Source: Spirochaeta cellobiosiphila DSM 17781 (GTDB lineage: Bacteria > Spirochaetota > Spirochaetia > DSM-17781). Taken from it: a stretch of 64,000 nucleotides of DNA. The notes beneath the pieces are model-generated. The model saw only the letters and a list, made by a program, of their open reading frames with translations, was not told the origin of the DNA and did no database searches. The stretch lies in contig NZ_KE384555.1 of assembly GCF_000426705.1 (NCBI RefSeq), positions 62,001 to 126,000 of the forward strand, read 5' to 3'. A program made the position numbers and the translations under genes. Of the stretch, positions 16,063 to 25,500 are shown piece by piece. The first letter of the stretch is position 1, and each line of letters starts with the position of its first letter.

Positions 16063-16078
16063 TCATGAATGTTCATGA
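16063..16078. promoter_or_regulatory. Palindrome upstream of the hydrolase gene
   Basis: TCATGAA-TG-TTCATGA is a perfect 7-bp inverted repeat in the gap between the LuxR-type regulator and the hydrolase gene. Its placement makes it a candidate operator for that regulator. No binding evidence exists. Confidence 0.35.
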
Positions 16079-16105
16079 AATTGCCAAATTAGACCTAAGG
16101 AATTG

Positions 16106-17008
16106 TCATGATTCCCAATCACGCACCTTTGAGATGAGTTCTAATTTACTAGAGACCCCTGTTTTATTGTATATATTATAGACATGAGTTTTCACAGTCC
16201 CCATAGAGACATTCAGACAAGACCCTATCTCCTTATAGGATAAGCCAGATACTAAGTGCTCAGCTATTTCCTTCTCTCGCGCACTAAGACTATAAGTATC
16301 AGCTAACTTGGCCAGTTTAATTCCCCTACCTTCACTTGGCTTTAAATAAAGACTCACTAAAATCACAATACTTAAGACATTCCAAACCAGTAAAAACAGA
16401 GGAAAAGAAAAGAAGCCATACCTATTAAGAGAAGGAAAGAGATACAGATCATCCACAGCCATTACAACAGAAAAGACAATAACAATGACAGAAGCTATTT
16501 TACCCAGGCTTCGTAATTCCTCTGCTTTCAATTTATACAAATTGATCAAGGAAAGGACTCCAAGATAGATAAGAGATCCATATCCACAGATAATCCATAC
16601 TAAAGGAGAAAAGCTACCTATAGCCGATGTTGACCATGAGCCCAGGGAGGAGATCCCCGCATAAAAGTACAGCACAGTAAAAGGAATTAACAAAGGCAGC
16701 AACTGCCTTTTATAATTTAAAGAGAGAATCCTATTCAAGTAAAAACATACGGAGTAGATCAAAAGAAGAATCAGGCAGAAATCTGACAAATACAAATAAT
16801 TGATGATTCCTTCAGGTAAATCCAATACCGGAATATCTGCTTTAAAAATATAAAGCCCATGACGGAGTATGAGAAGCAACTGAATGAAGCTGTATAAACG
16901 AAGCTTTGCACTTTTAGTGACAACAGATAAGGTCACAGTAAAGGCTAAAGATCCTAAACCAAAAAAAACAGCCATTCCATTGATAAGGAAGAAGAGACTA
17001 TCCATCAC
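16106..17008 (-). CDS. Membrane-bound LuxR-family transcriptional regulator
   Basis: This is about 300 residues. The first about 225 contain roughly seven hydrophobic segments. The last about 65 form a LuxR/FixJ helix-turn-helix (YSLSAREKEIAEHLVSGLSYKEIGSCLNVSMGTVKTHVYNIYNKTG). No receiver domain is present, so the signal is probably sensed in the membrane. The start is GTG 17008 or ATG 17005, and both overlap the racemase stop. A palindrome at 16063-16078 just downstream may be its operator for the hydrolase/barrel pair. The DNA-binding call is firm; the signal is unknown. Confidence 0.82.
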   Translation of the reverse strand: MMDSLFFLINGMAVFFGLGSLAFTVTLSVVTKSAKLRLYSFIQLLLILRHGLYIFKADIPVLDLPEGIINYLYLSDFCLILLLIYSVCFYLNRILSLNYKRQLLPLLIPFTVLYFYAGISSLGSWSTSAIGSFSPLVWIICGYGSLIYLGVLSLINLYKLKAEELRSLGKIASVIVIVFSVVMAVDDLYLFPSLNRYGFFSFPLFLLVWNVLSIVILVSLYLKPSEGRGIKLAKLADTYSLSAREKEIAEHLVSGLSYKEIGSCLNVSMGTVKTHVYNIYNKTGVSSKLELISKVRDWES

Positions 17009-17696
17009 TTAAGGCCATATCCACAGCCCACTCACTATGAAGTCGGGTTGTATCGAATAAGGGATATTCACAATCCTCTTGTTTGATTAAGAGAGGTATC
17101 TCTGTACATCCCATGATAATGCCCTGAGCTCCCTCAGTTATGAGTCTATTCATTATATTTAGATAAGCCTTTTTACTATCTTCTTTTAAGTTACCAATAC
17201 AAAGCTCTTCATAGATGACCTTATGTATCAAATCCCGTTCTTCTGCCTGGGGGAGCATAACATCAATGTCATAAACGGTCTTAAGTCTCCCTCTATAGAA
17301 ATCCTCTTCCATAGTATATTTAGTACCTAAAAGAGCCACCTTAGAGAATCCCTTCCTTTTGATGTCTTCACCAGCCGCATCGGCTATGTGGACAAGAGGG
17401 ATATCGATTTCGACTTGAACCTGATCAAAGACCTTATGCATAGTATTAGCCCCAATGAGAACCATTTGAGCCCCAGCCCTTTCTAAAGATTGGGCTGCAT
17501 TTGTCATAAACTTAGTTAATTCGTACCAATCCCCCAAGGACTGCAACCTTGCGATCTCAGCGAAGTCTACAGAATGAATGATAACTTGAGCGGAATGTAG
17601 TCCGCCCAGACGAGCTTTCACAGCTTCATTTATATATTTATAATAATCCAGAGTTGACTCCCAACTCATTCCACCAATTAAACCGATACATTTCAT
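16998..17696 (-). CDS. Aspartate/glutamate racemase family protein (YgeA/RacX-like)
   Basis: This is about 232 residues starting MKCIGLIGGMSWEST, with HSAQVIIHSVDF, LLGTKYTMEEDFYRGRL and GIIMGCTEIPLL. These resemble the broad-specificity amino-acid racemases YgeA and RacX closely. The second catalytic cysteine (MGCTE) is present. The first, expected in a CTNTMH-like motif, is replaced: the sequence reads LIGANTMHK. The family uses two cysteines as acid/base, so racemase activity is doubtful. ATG 17696 begins at the conserved Met; the frame is open five codons further to 17711. It is coupled to the downstream LuxR regulator. Confidence 0.78.
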   Translation of the reverse strand: MKCIGLIGGMSWESTLDYYKYINEAVKARLGGLHSAQVIIHSVDFAEIARLQSLGDWYELTKFMTNAAQSLERAGAQMVLIGANTMHKVFDQVQVEIDIPLVHIADAAGEDIKRKGFSKVALLGTKYTMEEDFYRGRLKTVYDIDVMLPQAEERDLIHKVIYEELCIGNLKEDSKKAYLNIMNRLITEGAQGIIMGCTEIPLLIKQEDCEYPLFDTTRLHSEWAVDMALSDG

Positions 17697-17798
17697 ACTA
17701 TTCCCCCTCATAATAAGTTACCCTTAAAAATCCTAACAAATCAACTTCTCACATTAATAAAATTGTCCCATTTCATGTAAAGTGATATTCTGGTATTC

Positions 17799-18236
17799 AT
17801 GAAGTTAACCATCAGACAGGCGACCACAGAGGATGCTCAACAGGCTTACAGAATGATCAATCTTTTAGAAGACAGCATTTTTGATGAAACACTTTTCCAA
17901 AGCTATTACACTCAATGTCTTCTTAATCCTAATCATACACTCTTAATAGGGCAAAGGGAGGATACCACCTTAGCCTTTGGCTCCATGATCATAGCCCCTC
18001 ACCTCCATCATTGCGGTTTAGTGGCAGAGATTCTAGAATTAATCGTACTCCCTGAAGCCAGAGGTTCCCACATAGGATCTCAAATGCTGTCACATTTCAA
18101 AGACATTGCGGTCACAGAAGGTTGTGTCAGTCTTGAAGTCGCCTCCAATAAAAAAAGGTTAAAAGCTCATGCCTTCTATGAAAAGAATGGGTTTACTAAC
18201 AGTCATTATAAACTCACCCAATCACTTATACTCTAA
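17799..18236 (+). CDS. GNAT-family N-acetyltransferase
   Basis: This 145-residue single-domain GNAT protein starts at MKLTIRQATTEDAQQAYRM. The acetyl-CoA loop LIVLPEARGSHIGSQML (Q/R-x-x-G-x-G/A type) lies in the middle and HAFYEKNGFTNS near the C-terminus. It transfers an acetyl group from acetyl-CoA; the acceptor is unknown. No clear ribosome site precedes the ATG. It is divergent from the racemase gene and 50 bases upstream of hrpA. Confidence 0.82.
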   Translation: MKLTIRQATTEDAQQAYRMINLLEDSIFDETLFQSYYTQCLLNPNHTLLIGQREDTTLAFGSMIIAPHLHHCGLVAEILELIVLPEARGSHIGSQMLSHFKDIAVTEGCVSLEVASNKKRLKAHAFYEKNGFTNSHYKLTQSLIL

Positions 18237-18286
18237 TAAGCAATAAAGCCTTGGTTAGGGGTCAAACTTCTGTTAAGATTCTCTTC

Positions 18287-21200
18287 ATGAAAGAATTAGA
18301 AAGTCTGGTTCGCAAAGCGCCACGACTGGAGCAATTAAGCTTACGCAAAGAACTAGGGCGATTAAAAAGAAAGAAACAAGCAACAGACGAAGAAATAGAA
18401 TCGTTAAAAAATAAAATATCCAAAGCAGAAGAACGTCGCCGGAGAAGGCAGAGGAACCTACCAAGGATCGCCAGTTATCCAGATCTACCTATAGTAGCCA
18501 AGAAAGACGAGATCATTCGAACGATAAGAAATAATCAAGTACTTATTCTCTCAGGAGCCACTGGTTCTGGTAAGACGACCCAAATCCCCAAGTTCTGCTT
18601 GGAAGCCGGTCGGGGTGTCAGTGGCCGTATAGGATGTACACAGCCCCGGCGTATTGCCGCCACGTCGGTCGCTTCCCGTATTGCAGAAGAATTAGGTCAG
18701 CCCCTTGGTAAAGACGTAGGTTTTAAAATTCGCTTTGCTGAGAACCTTAACAATGAGGGCTATATAAAAGTAATCACTGACGGGGTCCTCCTGGCCGAGA
18801 CCCAGGGAGATCCCTTCCTCAATGAATATGATACTCTTATCATTGATGAAGCCCATGAACGTAGTCTGAACATTGACTTCTTATTAGGGATTCTGAAAAG
18901 CCTACTTCATAAGAGACGAGATCTTAAGCTCATCATCACATCAGCAACTATTGATACACAGAAGTTCTCCAAGGCTTTTGAAGGGGCTCCTATCATCGAA
19001 GTATCAGGGAGAACCTATCCTGTTGATGTAAAGTATGCCCCCATTGAAGAAGAGGACAATGTAGCCGAAGCCTGTGCACTGAAAACAGCAGACATACTCA
19101 GCTCCACGAATACAGGGGATATTCTCATTTTTCTCCCGACAGAAAATGATATTAGAGAGACAGTGGATAATCTACAAGGTTTAGGATTGGGACATACAGA
19201 AGTCCTTCCCCTTTACGCCAGACTCAGTAGAAATGAACAAAACAAAGTCTTTAAACCTGGTGATTTTAGAAGGGTTATCGTTTCTACTAATGTAGCAGAG
19301 ACCTCCCTTACCATTCCCCGAATCCGTTATGTAATTGACTCAGGCCTGGCCAGGATCAGTCAATATAGTCCAGGCTCCCGAGCAATGAGCCTGCCAATTA
19401 CAAGAATATCAAGGTCCAGTGCAGATCAAAGAAAGGGACGGGCCGGCCGTGTTCAGGAAGGGATCTGTATACGTTTATACTCAGAAGAGGATTATCGAAA
19501 TAGGGAGGAATTCACCCTTCCTGAGATCCTGAGGACAAATCTATCAGAAGTTATCCTCAGAATGATCAACCTTCGTCTGGATGACATGGAAAAGTTCCCC
19601 TTTATTGACCGCCCTACAGATAAACACCTCAGGGATGGGTATAAACTTCTATTAGAACTAAAAGCCATCGAACAAATCCCTCAAAAAAAATCAGGCCATA
19701 ACCAAAGTTACCGTCTCACCACAGAAGGGAAGATCATGGCCCGCCTTCCACTCGATCCCAGACATAGTCGTATTCTGATTCAAGCAGCCAAAGAAGGATG
19801 TCTGGAAGATAGTCTTGTCATTATCGGAGCCCTATCCATACAGGACCCCAGGGAAAGACCTACAGACAAAGAGAAAGAAGCAGATCAGGCCCATCAACAA
19901 TTCCGAAGTAAAGATTCGGATATGCTTTTCTATCTAAACTTATGGACTGCTATTGAAAGGGAGAGATCTCAAGGTAAAGGAGCTGTCCGCAAATTTTGTA
20001 AAAGGAACTTCATATCTTTTAAGCGAGTCAATGAATGGCAGGATATCTACAGACAAATAAAAGAGATGTTAGAAGAGGAAAAGCTACCTGTAAAGAATCT
20101 GGGAGATCAGGAACTCCTTTCAAAATCAGAAGACTTTCCCCCCGGTTATACCAGACTGCATAGGGCTTTATTATCAGGTTTTCTGACTCAGGTTGCTAAG
20201 CAAATCATCATGGAAGCACCCAAAGGTCGCAAGCCTAATCCTAATATGTATAAAACCGTAGGTTCTAAAGAAGCTATGGTATTTCCCGGTTCAAGTCTCT
20301 TTGGTCAAGGACATCCCTGGATAATGAGTGGGCTTATGATCAAGACAGGAAGACTGTACGCCCGGGAAGCAGCCAAAATTGATCCTACCTGGTTAATAGA
20401 CCTGGCCAGTCATTTGGTAAAATACTCCTATAGTAATCCCCATTGGAATAAAAAAAGCGGACAAGTACAAGCCGCTAGAAAAACCACCTATTATGGATTT
20501 CTTCTACAAGATGGCGAACAGGCTCCCTATGGACCTATTAGTCCCGAAGAGAGTACAAATATCTTTATCCAGGGGGCTTTAATAGAAGAAGATCTATTCC
20601 CTCAGCAGAAGATAAAATTAGAGTTTCTTAAGTACAATAGTGAATTACGCCAATCCCTCGAGAATATAGAAGACAAAACGAGAAGAAAAGATCTCCTAAT
20701 CAGCGATTATGAGCTCCTTGAATTCTACAAAAAGAAGCTTAAAACCTGTTATGACTTGAACAGCCTGATTCAAAGAATCAGAGAAAAAGGGCAGGATGAC
20801 CTTATCCTACAGGAAGAGGATCTACTCCAGAAGGATAAACCAGAAGATTTAGCAGAGTTATTTCCTGATCGCTTCACCTCAGGGGGAAGTGATTTTGTTC
20901 TGGAATACAGCTTCAATCCAGACAGCCGCAAAGATGGGGTGACTCTCAAAGTACCTCTGGCCCAAAGGGATGAAGTAAGTCCCTATGAAGTGGAATATCT
21001 TGTGCCAGGTTTATTAAAGGAAAAGGTTTTAGCCCTTATCAAAGGGCTTCCCAAAGCCTATCGGATTCCTTTAGTACCAGTACCGGATAAAGTTGATCAT
21101 ATCACAAGCTTACTCACAGACCACACGACCCCTTTTCTCCAAAACTTAAGCACGATCATACTCAAAGAATATCAACACCAAATTCCCATCGATGAATGGA

Positions 21201-22213
21201 ATCAGGATAAACTCCCGGATCATCTGAAGATGAGAGTATCTCTAACAGACTCTGAAGGAAAAGAGCTCAAGACAGCCAGAAATGCAGGGGTACTCAATGA
21301 AAAGATCGCCACAAGCACAGATCTCAACAAGATCAAGAAAAAAGAAGAAATCAATATCATAGAAGATTGGATATGGGAGGAATTTCCATCAGAACTTAAG
21401 GTTACCCTCCGTAAAAAGCAGAGTATAACCCTCTATCCTGCCCTAACGAAGGAAGGAAGCAATACAGCCTTCCGGCTCTACAAAGATCCCCTTCTGGCAA
21501 AGGAGCTAATGATAGGGGGAGTAGAAAATCTTATGCTTCACCAATTATCCCATCAAGTCCAGGCGTTAAAGCGATCCTCTGAGTTAAGTAAGGAACGGCA
21601 CAATGATGCTGTATACTTCGGTGGTCGAACGGCCATAGCAGAACGTTACTGGTCTTCCCTATTAACAGGTTTATGGAATAAGCAAACCCTGACCAAAGAG
21701 GACTGGCAACGAGGCCTGGAAACTGTTAGAGATCTCTTGCCTCAACGAACAGAGCAGGCTTTCCAAATACTTGAGGACAGCATTATTCAGTATGGGGTGA
21801 CACGAAGATTCCTAGCCAAAGCAGATAGTCAAACAAAGGGTAGTTTTGTTCAGGAGAGAATGTCTGATCTGGAAACACTCTTTCCAAAGGACTTTCCCCA
21901 GGGATACTCTGTGGACGAAGTCTTTAATCTGGGGCGTTATGCCCGGGGAATTCTTAAGAGAACAGAAAGGGGAATCCTCGATCCTGTTAAAGATCATAAT
22001 AAACAGCTGGAAATAGATCCCTGGATTGAGCAACTCTATCGCTTTGATCCCAATGAGAGCTGGTCGCCGGAAAAGAGGAAGCTGTACCATGAATATAGAT
22101 GGTTTATAGAAGAATGGAAATTATCCCTCTTCAGTCCAGAAGTAAAACCTTCTATGAAGGTATCTGCCAAAAGAGCTGAAGAGAGATGGATCAGGATCAA
22201 ATCAATGTTCTAA
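18287..22213 (+). CDS. hrpA: ATP-dependent RNA helicase HrpA
   Basis: This is about 1308 residues, the usual length for HrpA. A basic coiled N-terminus precedes the DEAH helicase core: Walker A GATGSGKTTQIPKFC, DEAHERS (motif II), SAT (motif III) and QRKGRAGRVQEG (motif VI). HA2 and OB-fold regions follow, then the long C-terminal extension of HrpA proteins (DUF3418 region). HrpA unwinds RNA and is linked to mRNA processing and rescue of stalled ribosomes. I chose ATG 18287, where the homologous N-terminus begins. The open frame extends to 18251 without a ribosome site. The 3' end overlaps the convergent thioesterase gene by 12 bases. Confidence 0.92.
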   Translation: MKELESLVRKAPRLEQLSLRKELGRLKRKKQATDEEIESLKNKISKAEERRRRRQRNLPRIASYPDLPIVAKKDEIIRTIRNNQVLILSGATGSGKTTQIPKFCLEAGRGVSGRIGCTQPRRIAATSVASRIAEELGQPLGKDVGFKIRFAENLNNEGYIKVITDGVLLAETQGDPFLNEYDTLIIDEAHERSLNIDFLLGILKSLLHKRRDLKLIITSATIDTQKFSKAFEGAPIIEVSGRTYPVDVKYAPIEEEDNVAEACALKTADILSSTNTGDILIFLPTENDIRETVDNLQGLGLGHTEVLPLYARLSRNEQNKVFKPGDFRRVIVSTNVAETSLTIPRIRYVIDSGLARISQYSPGSRAMSLPITRISRSSADQRKGRAGRVQEGICIRLYSEEDYRNREEFTLPEILRTNLSEVILRMINLRLDDMEKFPFIDRPTDKHLRDGYKLLLELKAIEQIPQKKSGHNQSYRLTTEGKIMARLPLDPRHSRILIQAAKEGCLEDSLVIIGALSIQDPRERPTDKEKEADQAHQQFRSKDSDMLFYLNLWTAIERERSQGKGAVRKFCKRNFISFKRVNEWQDIYRQIKEMLEEEKLPVKNLGDQELLSKSEDFPPGYTRLHRALLSGFLTQVAKQIIMEAPKGRKPNPNMYKTVGSKEAMVFPGSSLFGQGHPWIMSGLMIKTGRLYAREAAKIDPTWLIDLASHLVKYSYSNPHWNKKSGQVQAARKTTYYGFLLQDGEQAPYGPISPEESTNIFIQGALIEEDLFPQQKIKLEFLKYNSELRQSLENIEDKTRRKDLLISDYELLEFYKKKLKTCYDLNSLIQRIREKGQDDLILQEEDLLQKDKPEDLAELFPDRFTSGGSDFVLEYSFNPDSRKDGVTLKVPLAQRDEVSPYEVEYLVPGLLKEKVLALIKGLPKAYRIPLVPVPDKVDHITSLLTDHTTPFLQNLSTIILKEYQHQIPIDEWNQDKLPDHLKMRVSLTDSEGKELKTARNAGVLNEKIATSTDLNKIKKKEEINIIEDWIWEEFPSELKVTLRKKQSITLYPALTKEGSNTAFRLYKDPLLAKELMIGGVENLMLHQLSHQVQALKRSSELSKERHNDAVYFGGRTAIAERYWSSLLTGLWNKQTLTKEDWQRGLETVRDLLPQRTEQAFQILEDSIIQYGVTRRFLAKADSQTKGSFVQERMSDLETLFPKDFPQGYSVDEVFNLGRYARGILKRTERGILDPVKDHNKQLEIDPWIEQLYRFDPNESWSPEKRKLYHEYRWFIEEWKLSLFSPEVKPSMKVSAKRAEERWIRIKSMF

Positions 22214-22591
22214 GTTCCAACCGGGTACACCTTGCTCGGGAGGAACAGGGCGACCGTTTTTGACGACAACAGCTATAACTTTAGCCGCAAGAACAAGTTC
22301 TTCTCCCCGATAGATCTTTTGATCAAAGATAATGCGAAGCCTCCCTTCCTTGCGGACCGAAAGGCTGCTAATAAATTCATCTCCACTGGTGAGAGGTCTT
22401 TTATAATCCATCTCTACCCTGGAGACCATAGGATCAATACCCTCCTGGTGGAGGGCTTTAAAATCGATATCAAGACTGCGAAGATACTCATGACGAGTAT
22501 GCTCCAGATAATTAAGGTAAACCCCATTATTAACAACCCCCTGCAAGTCACACTCGTAATCCCTCACTTTAAAGGTTATATCAAAACTCAT
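22202..22591 (-). CDS. Acyl-CoA thioesterase, hot-dog fold (YbgC/4HBT type)
   Basis: This 129-residue hot-dog protein begins FDITFKVRDYECDLQGVVNNGVYLNYLEHTRHEYL, which contains the D-x-x-G-x-V-x-x-x-x-Y-x-x-x-x-E motif of 4-hydroxybenzoyl-CoA/YbgC thioesterases. The catalytic Asp is at position 15. The rest is the usual beta sheet. It hydrolyses acyl-CoA thioesters. Its start overlaps the stop of the dehydratase/activase gene by four bases, so it is coupled to that protein and may act on related acyl-CoA compounds. Confidence 0.83.
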   Translation of the reverse strand: MSFDITFKVRDYECDLQGVVNNGVYLNYLEHTRHEYLRSLDIDFKALHQEGIDPMVSRVEMDYKRPLTSGDEFISSLSVRKEGRLRIIFDQKIYRGEELVLAAKVIAVVVKNGRPVPPEQGVPGWNLEH

Positions 22592-25500
22592 ACCTCAATT
22601 CCTTCCTTTTCTATCTGTTTTTTCTTTTCTTCCTGAACCCGTTCTTTGGCTCCCATAACCAACATCTGTAGACGATTCTCAATGTTGGCAAAGCTTGTAT
22701 CAGGATCGAAATCCAGACTAAGAATCTGAGAGTCGGGGAACTTCTTCTTAAGAGACTTAACAATCCCCCGCCCTGTTATGTGATTAGGAAGACAACCAAA
22801 GGGCTGCATAATCACAAAGCTGCTGACCCCATGCTGGGCATGATGACTGATCTCACCGGGGATAAGCCAACCTTCACCAGACGTAAAGATACGGTCTACC
22901 AAGGGATCTGAGAGACGAGCTATTTCATACAAGTCCGTATAAGGAGTAATGATTTCCGATTCTTGACGACAAATCTTATCAATCTTATCGTTAACAAACT
23001 GGATCATTTTGTCACTTATATTCACCATCATCCAATCCATGACAGGATACTTCACATGGTAATTATGAGCCTCTGCTTTTTGCTTAACAAACTCTCGACG
23101 GAAGATATCTATCATGCGGGGCATTATCACTTCCATACCATTCTTTTCCAGATAATATTCAATATTATAGTTACTGGCAGGATGGTAGTTGAGAAGATAC
23201 TCCCCTATGATAAAGACCTTTGGATAAGGTTCACTTCGATCATGGGGAACCTTTTCAAGAATGCCTATAGACTTTCGGAAGGCCTTTAGAGCCCCGCGAA
23301 CGCCCTTCTTTTCCAAAGCGGAAGAAATAATCTTCACTTGTTCTATAAAAACCTTATCCGTCTGACCAGCTGTCTTTTCATAAGGTCTGATCTTATGACG
23401 AAGGTCTTCCAGATTATCCATCATAACTAATCCCCATGCCATGTTATAGTCAAAGAGAGGATTAAGATTAAAACCTGGATGCATATTCTTAGTGTCACGG
23501 TCTGTGGTAATGATAGGAACCTGAGGATATCCTGCTTCATCCAGAGCACGACGGGCGGCTGTTGCATAATGGGCTAAACGGCAGTCACATTGATCCTTTG
23601 CCAAACCAAGAACCACCTCATCAGGGGAATAATCCGACTTTTCAATATAATCCAGGAATTCCCCAATATTAATCTGGGCAGGGAAACACATATCATTATG
23701 CACATATTTCTTACCAAGACGAAGGGCATTATCCCCTGCCAAAGGCATAGACTCTACCCGATACCCCTGCTTTCTAATAACGCTTGATATAAGGATACCA
23801 AAAGCCTCTGAGACATTAGGAACAAGGATAACCTTTTCCTTCACATCTTCCTTATGAAACTTAACTTCATAAGGATCCTTAAATGCCTTGGGAGTGGGAG
23901 GTCCCACTTTCTTTCGTTTTGTACGAATACTTTCTACAAAAGATTTCACTCTGATAGCCAGAGGTCCCGCCACATCGCTTTCGTCCATCTTAAGAACAAG
24001 AGGATCCTTATCCCCTCCATCTTTGAGAAGACGGGTAATCTCATCGGTGATAACCGCATCATGACCACAGCCAAAGCTTACGATCTGAACATATTCCAGA
24101 TTAGGATGGGTAGCCGCATACTTAGCAGCGGCCATCATTCTCACATGGAAGTTATTGGTTAATTCGGCTCTTGTAACATTTAATTCCTTTTCCCAGATGC
24201 CCGGAAGGCTATCGATGGTTAGTACGGGAATCCCCATATTACGGAACTGATTAGCCAAATCATGGTTAATAAGATTATCCGTATGGTAAGGACGACCTGC
24301 CATAAGAACAGCGAAGTCATTTGAACCTTCCAGGGAAGCCAGAACTTCCTGTCCCTGGAGAACCAGCTCTTCATGGAACGTATCCAGGGCCTTTTGGCCA
24401 ATAGTTACAGCAGCAGCAATATCCTCTTTCTTTAAACCGAAAGTCTGGGAGAAATAGTCTTGTAATTGTAAGAGACGGGTTCTATCATCGAGCCAGTGGA
24501 ACAGAGGCGTGTCAAAGGTTACTCCATATTTGGTCTGAGGTTCCAGATTCTCTCTAATCACAAGAGGATACCCCTTAACAACGGCACAGACATGTTCACT
24601 TTGAACATTCTTCACTTCCGGTGCCATACGGTTCATCATAGGGAAGAAAATACGGTCAACCTTCTTATCAATAAGATCAAGAATATGACCATGCACTAAC
24701 TTAGCCGGGAAGCACACAGTATCCGAAGGTATAGTAGGAAGGCCCTCTTCGAAACGCTTCATACTGGAAGGGGCTGATAGTTGAATCTTAAATCCAAGGG
24801 ACCTGAGGAAAGCATTCCAGAAGGGCATACTGGACCAGAATTCAAGAACCCTGGGAATACCAAGGGTAATGTCCTTAGGCTGACTAAGCTGTTTGATCTC
24901 ATAATCTTTGAATAACAGACGGCGTCGATACTCATCAAGGTTTGTTGTTTTACGAAGCTTCTTGGCTAAGTCCTTAACCTTTTGCTTATCTTCTGCAGAA
25001 TCGCCAATCACTTCTCCCCTTTCACAGCGATTACCAGTTACAAAAATCTCCCCTGATGGAAAAGTAATCAATGTTCGGGAACAGTTATTAGAACAGTAGT
25101 TACAAATAATCCCGCTCTTCTGGGTGAAACCGAACTCATGTAGATTATCAAAGCCGATAAAGGTGGAAGGCCGGCCTTGTTGTCTTTGCTTTGTCAAAAG
25201 AGCAATACCAATGGCTCCCATTTCCCCCGGATAGGGAGCACGTACAACTCTTTTGTTGGTGTACATTTCAAGGGCTCTCAGAACAGCTCTGTTTTTAAAA
25301 GTTCCTCCCTGGACCACAATAGTGTTGCCAAGAAGATCAAAGTTATTGATTCGAATAACCTTGGTGAAAACATTCTCAATAATGGACTTACATAACCCGG
25401 CTACGATATCAGAAGGGCTTTTCCCGTTTTTCTGTTCCGTAATGATACTGGAGTTCATAAAGACCGTACATCGGGATCCCAAACGGCTGGGACTCTTGGA

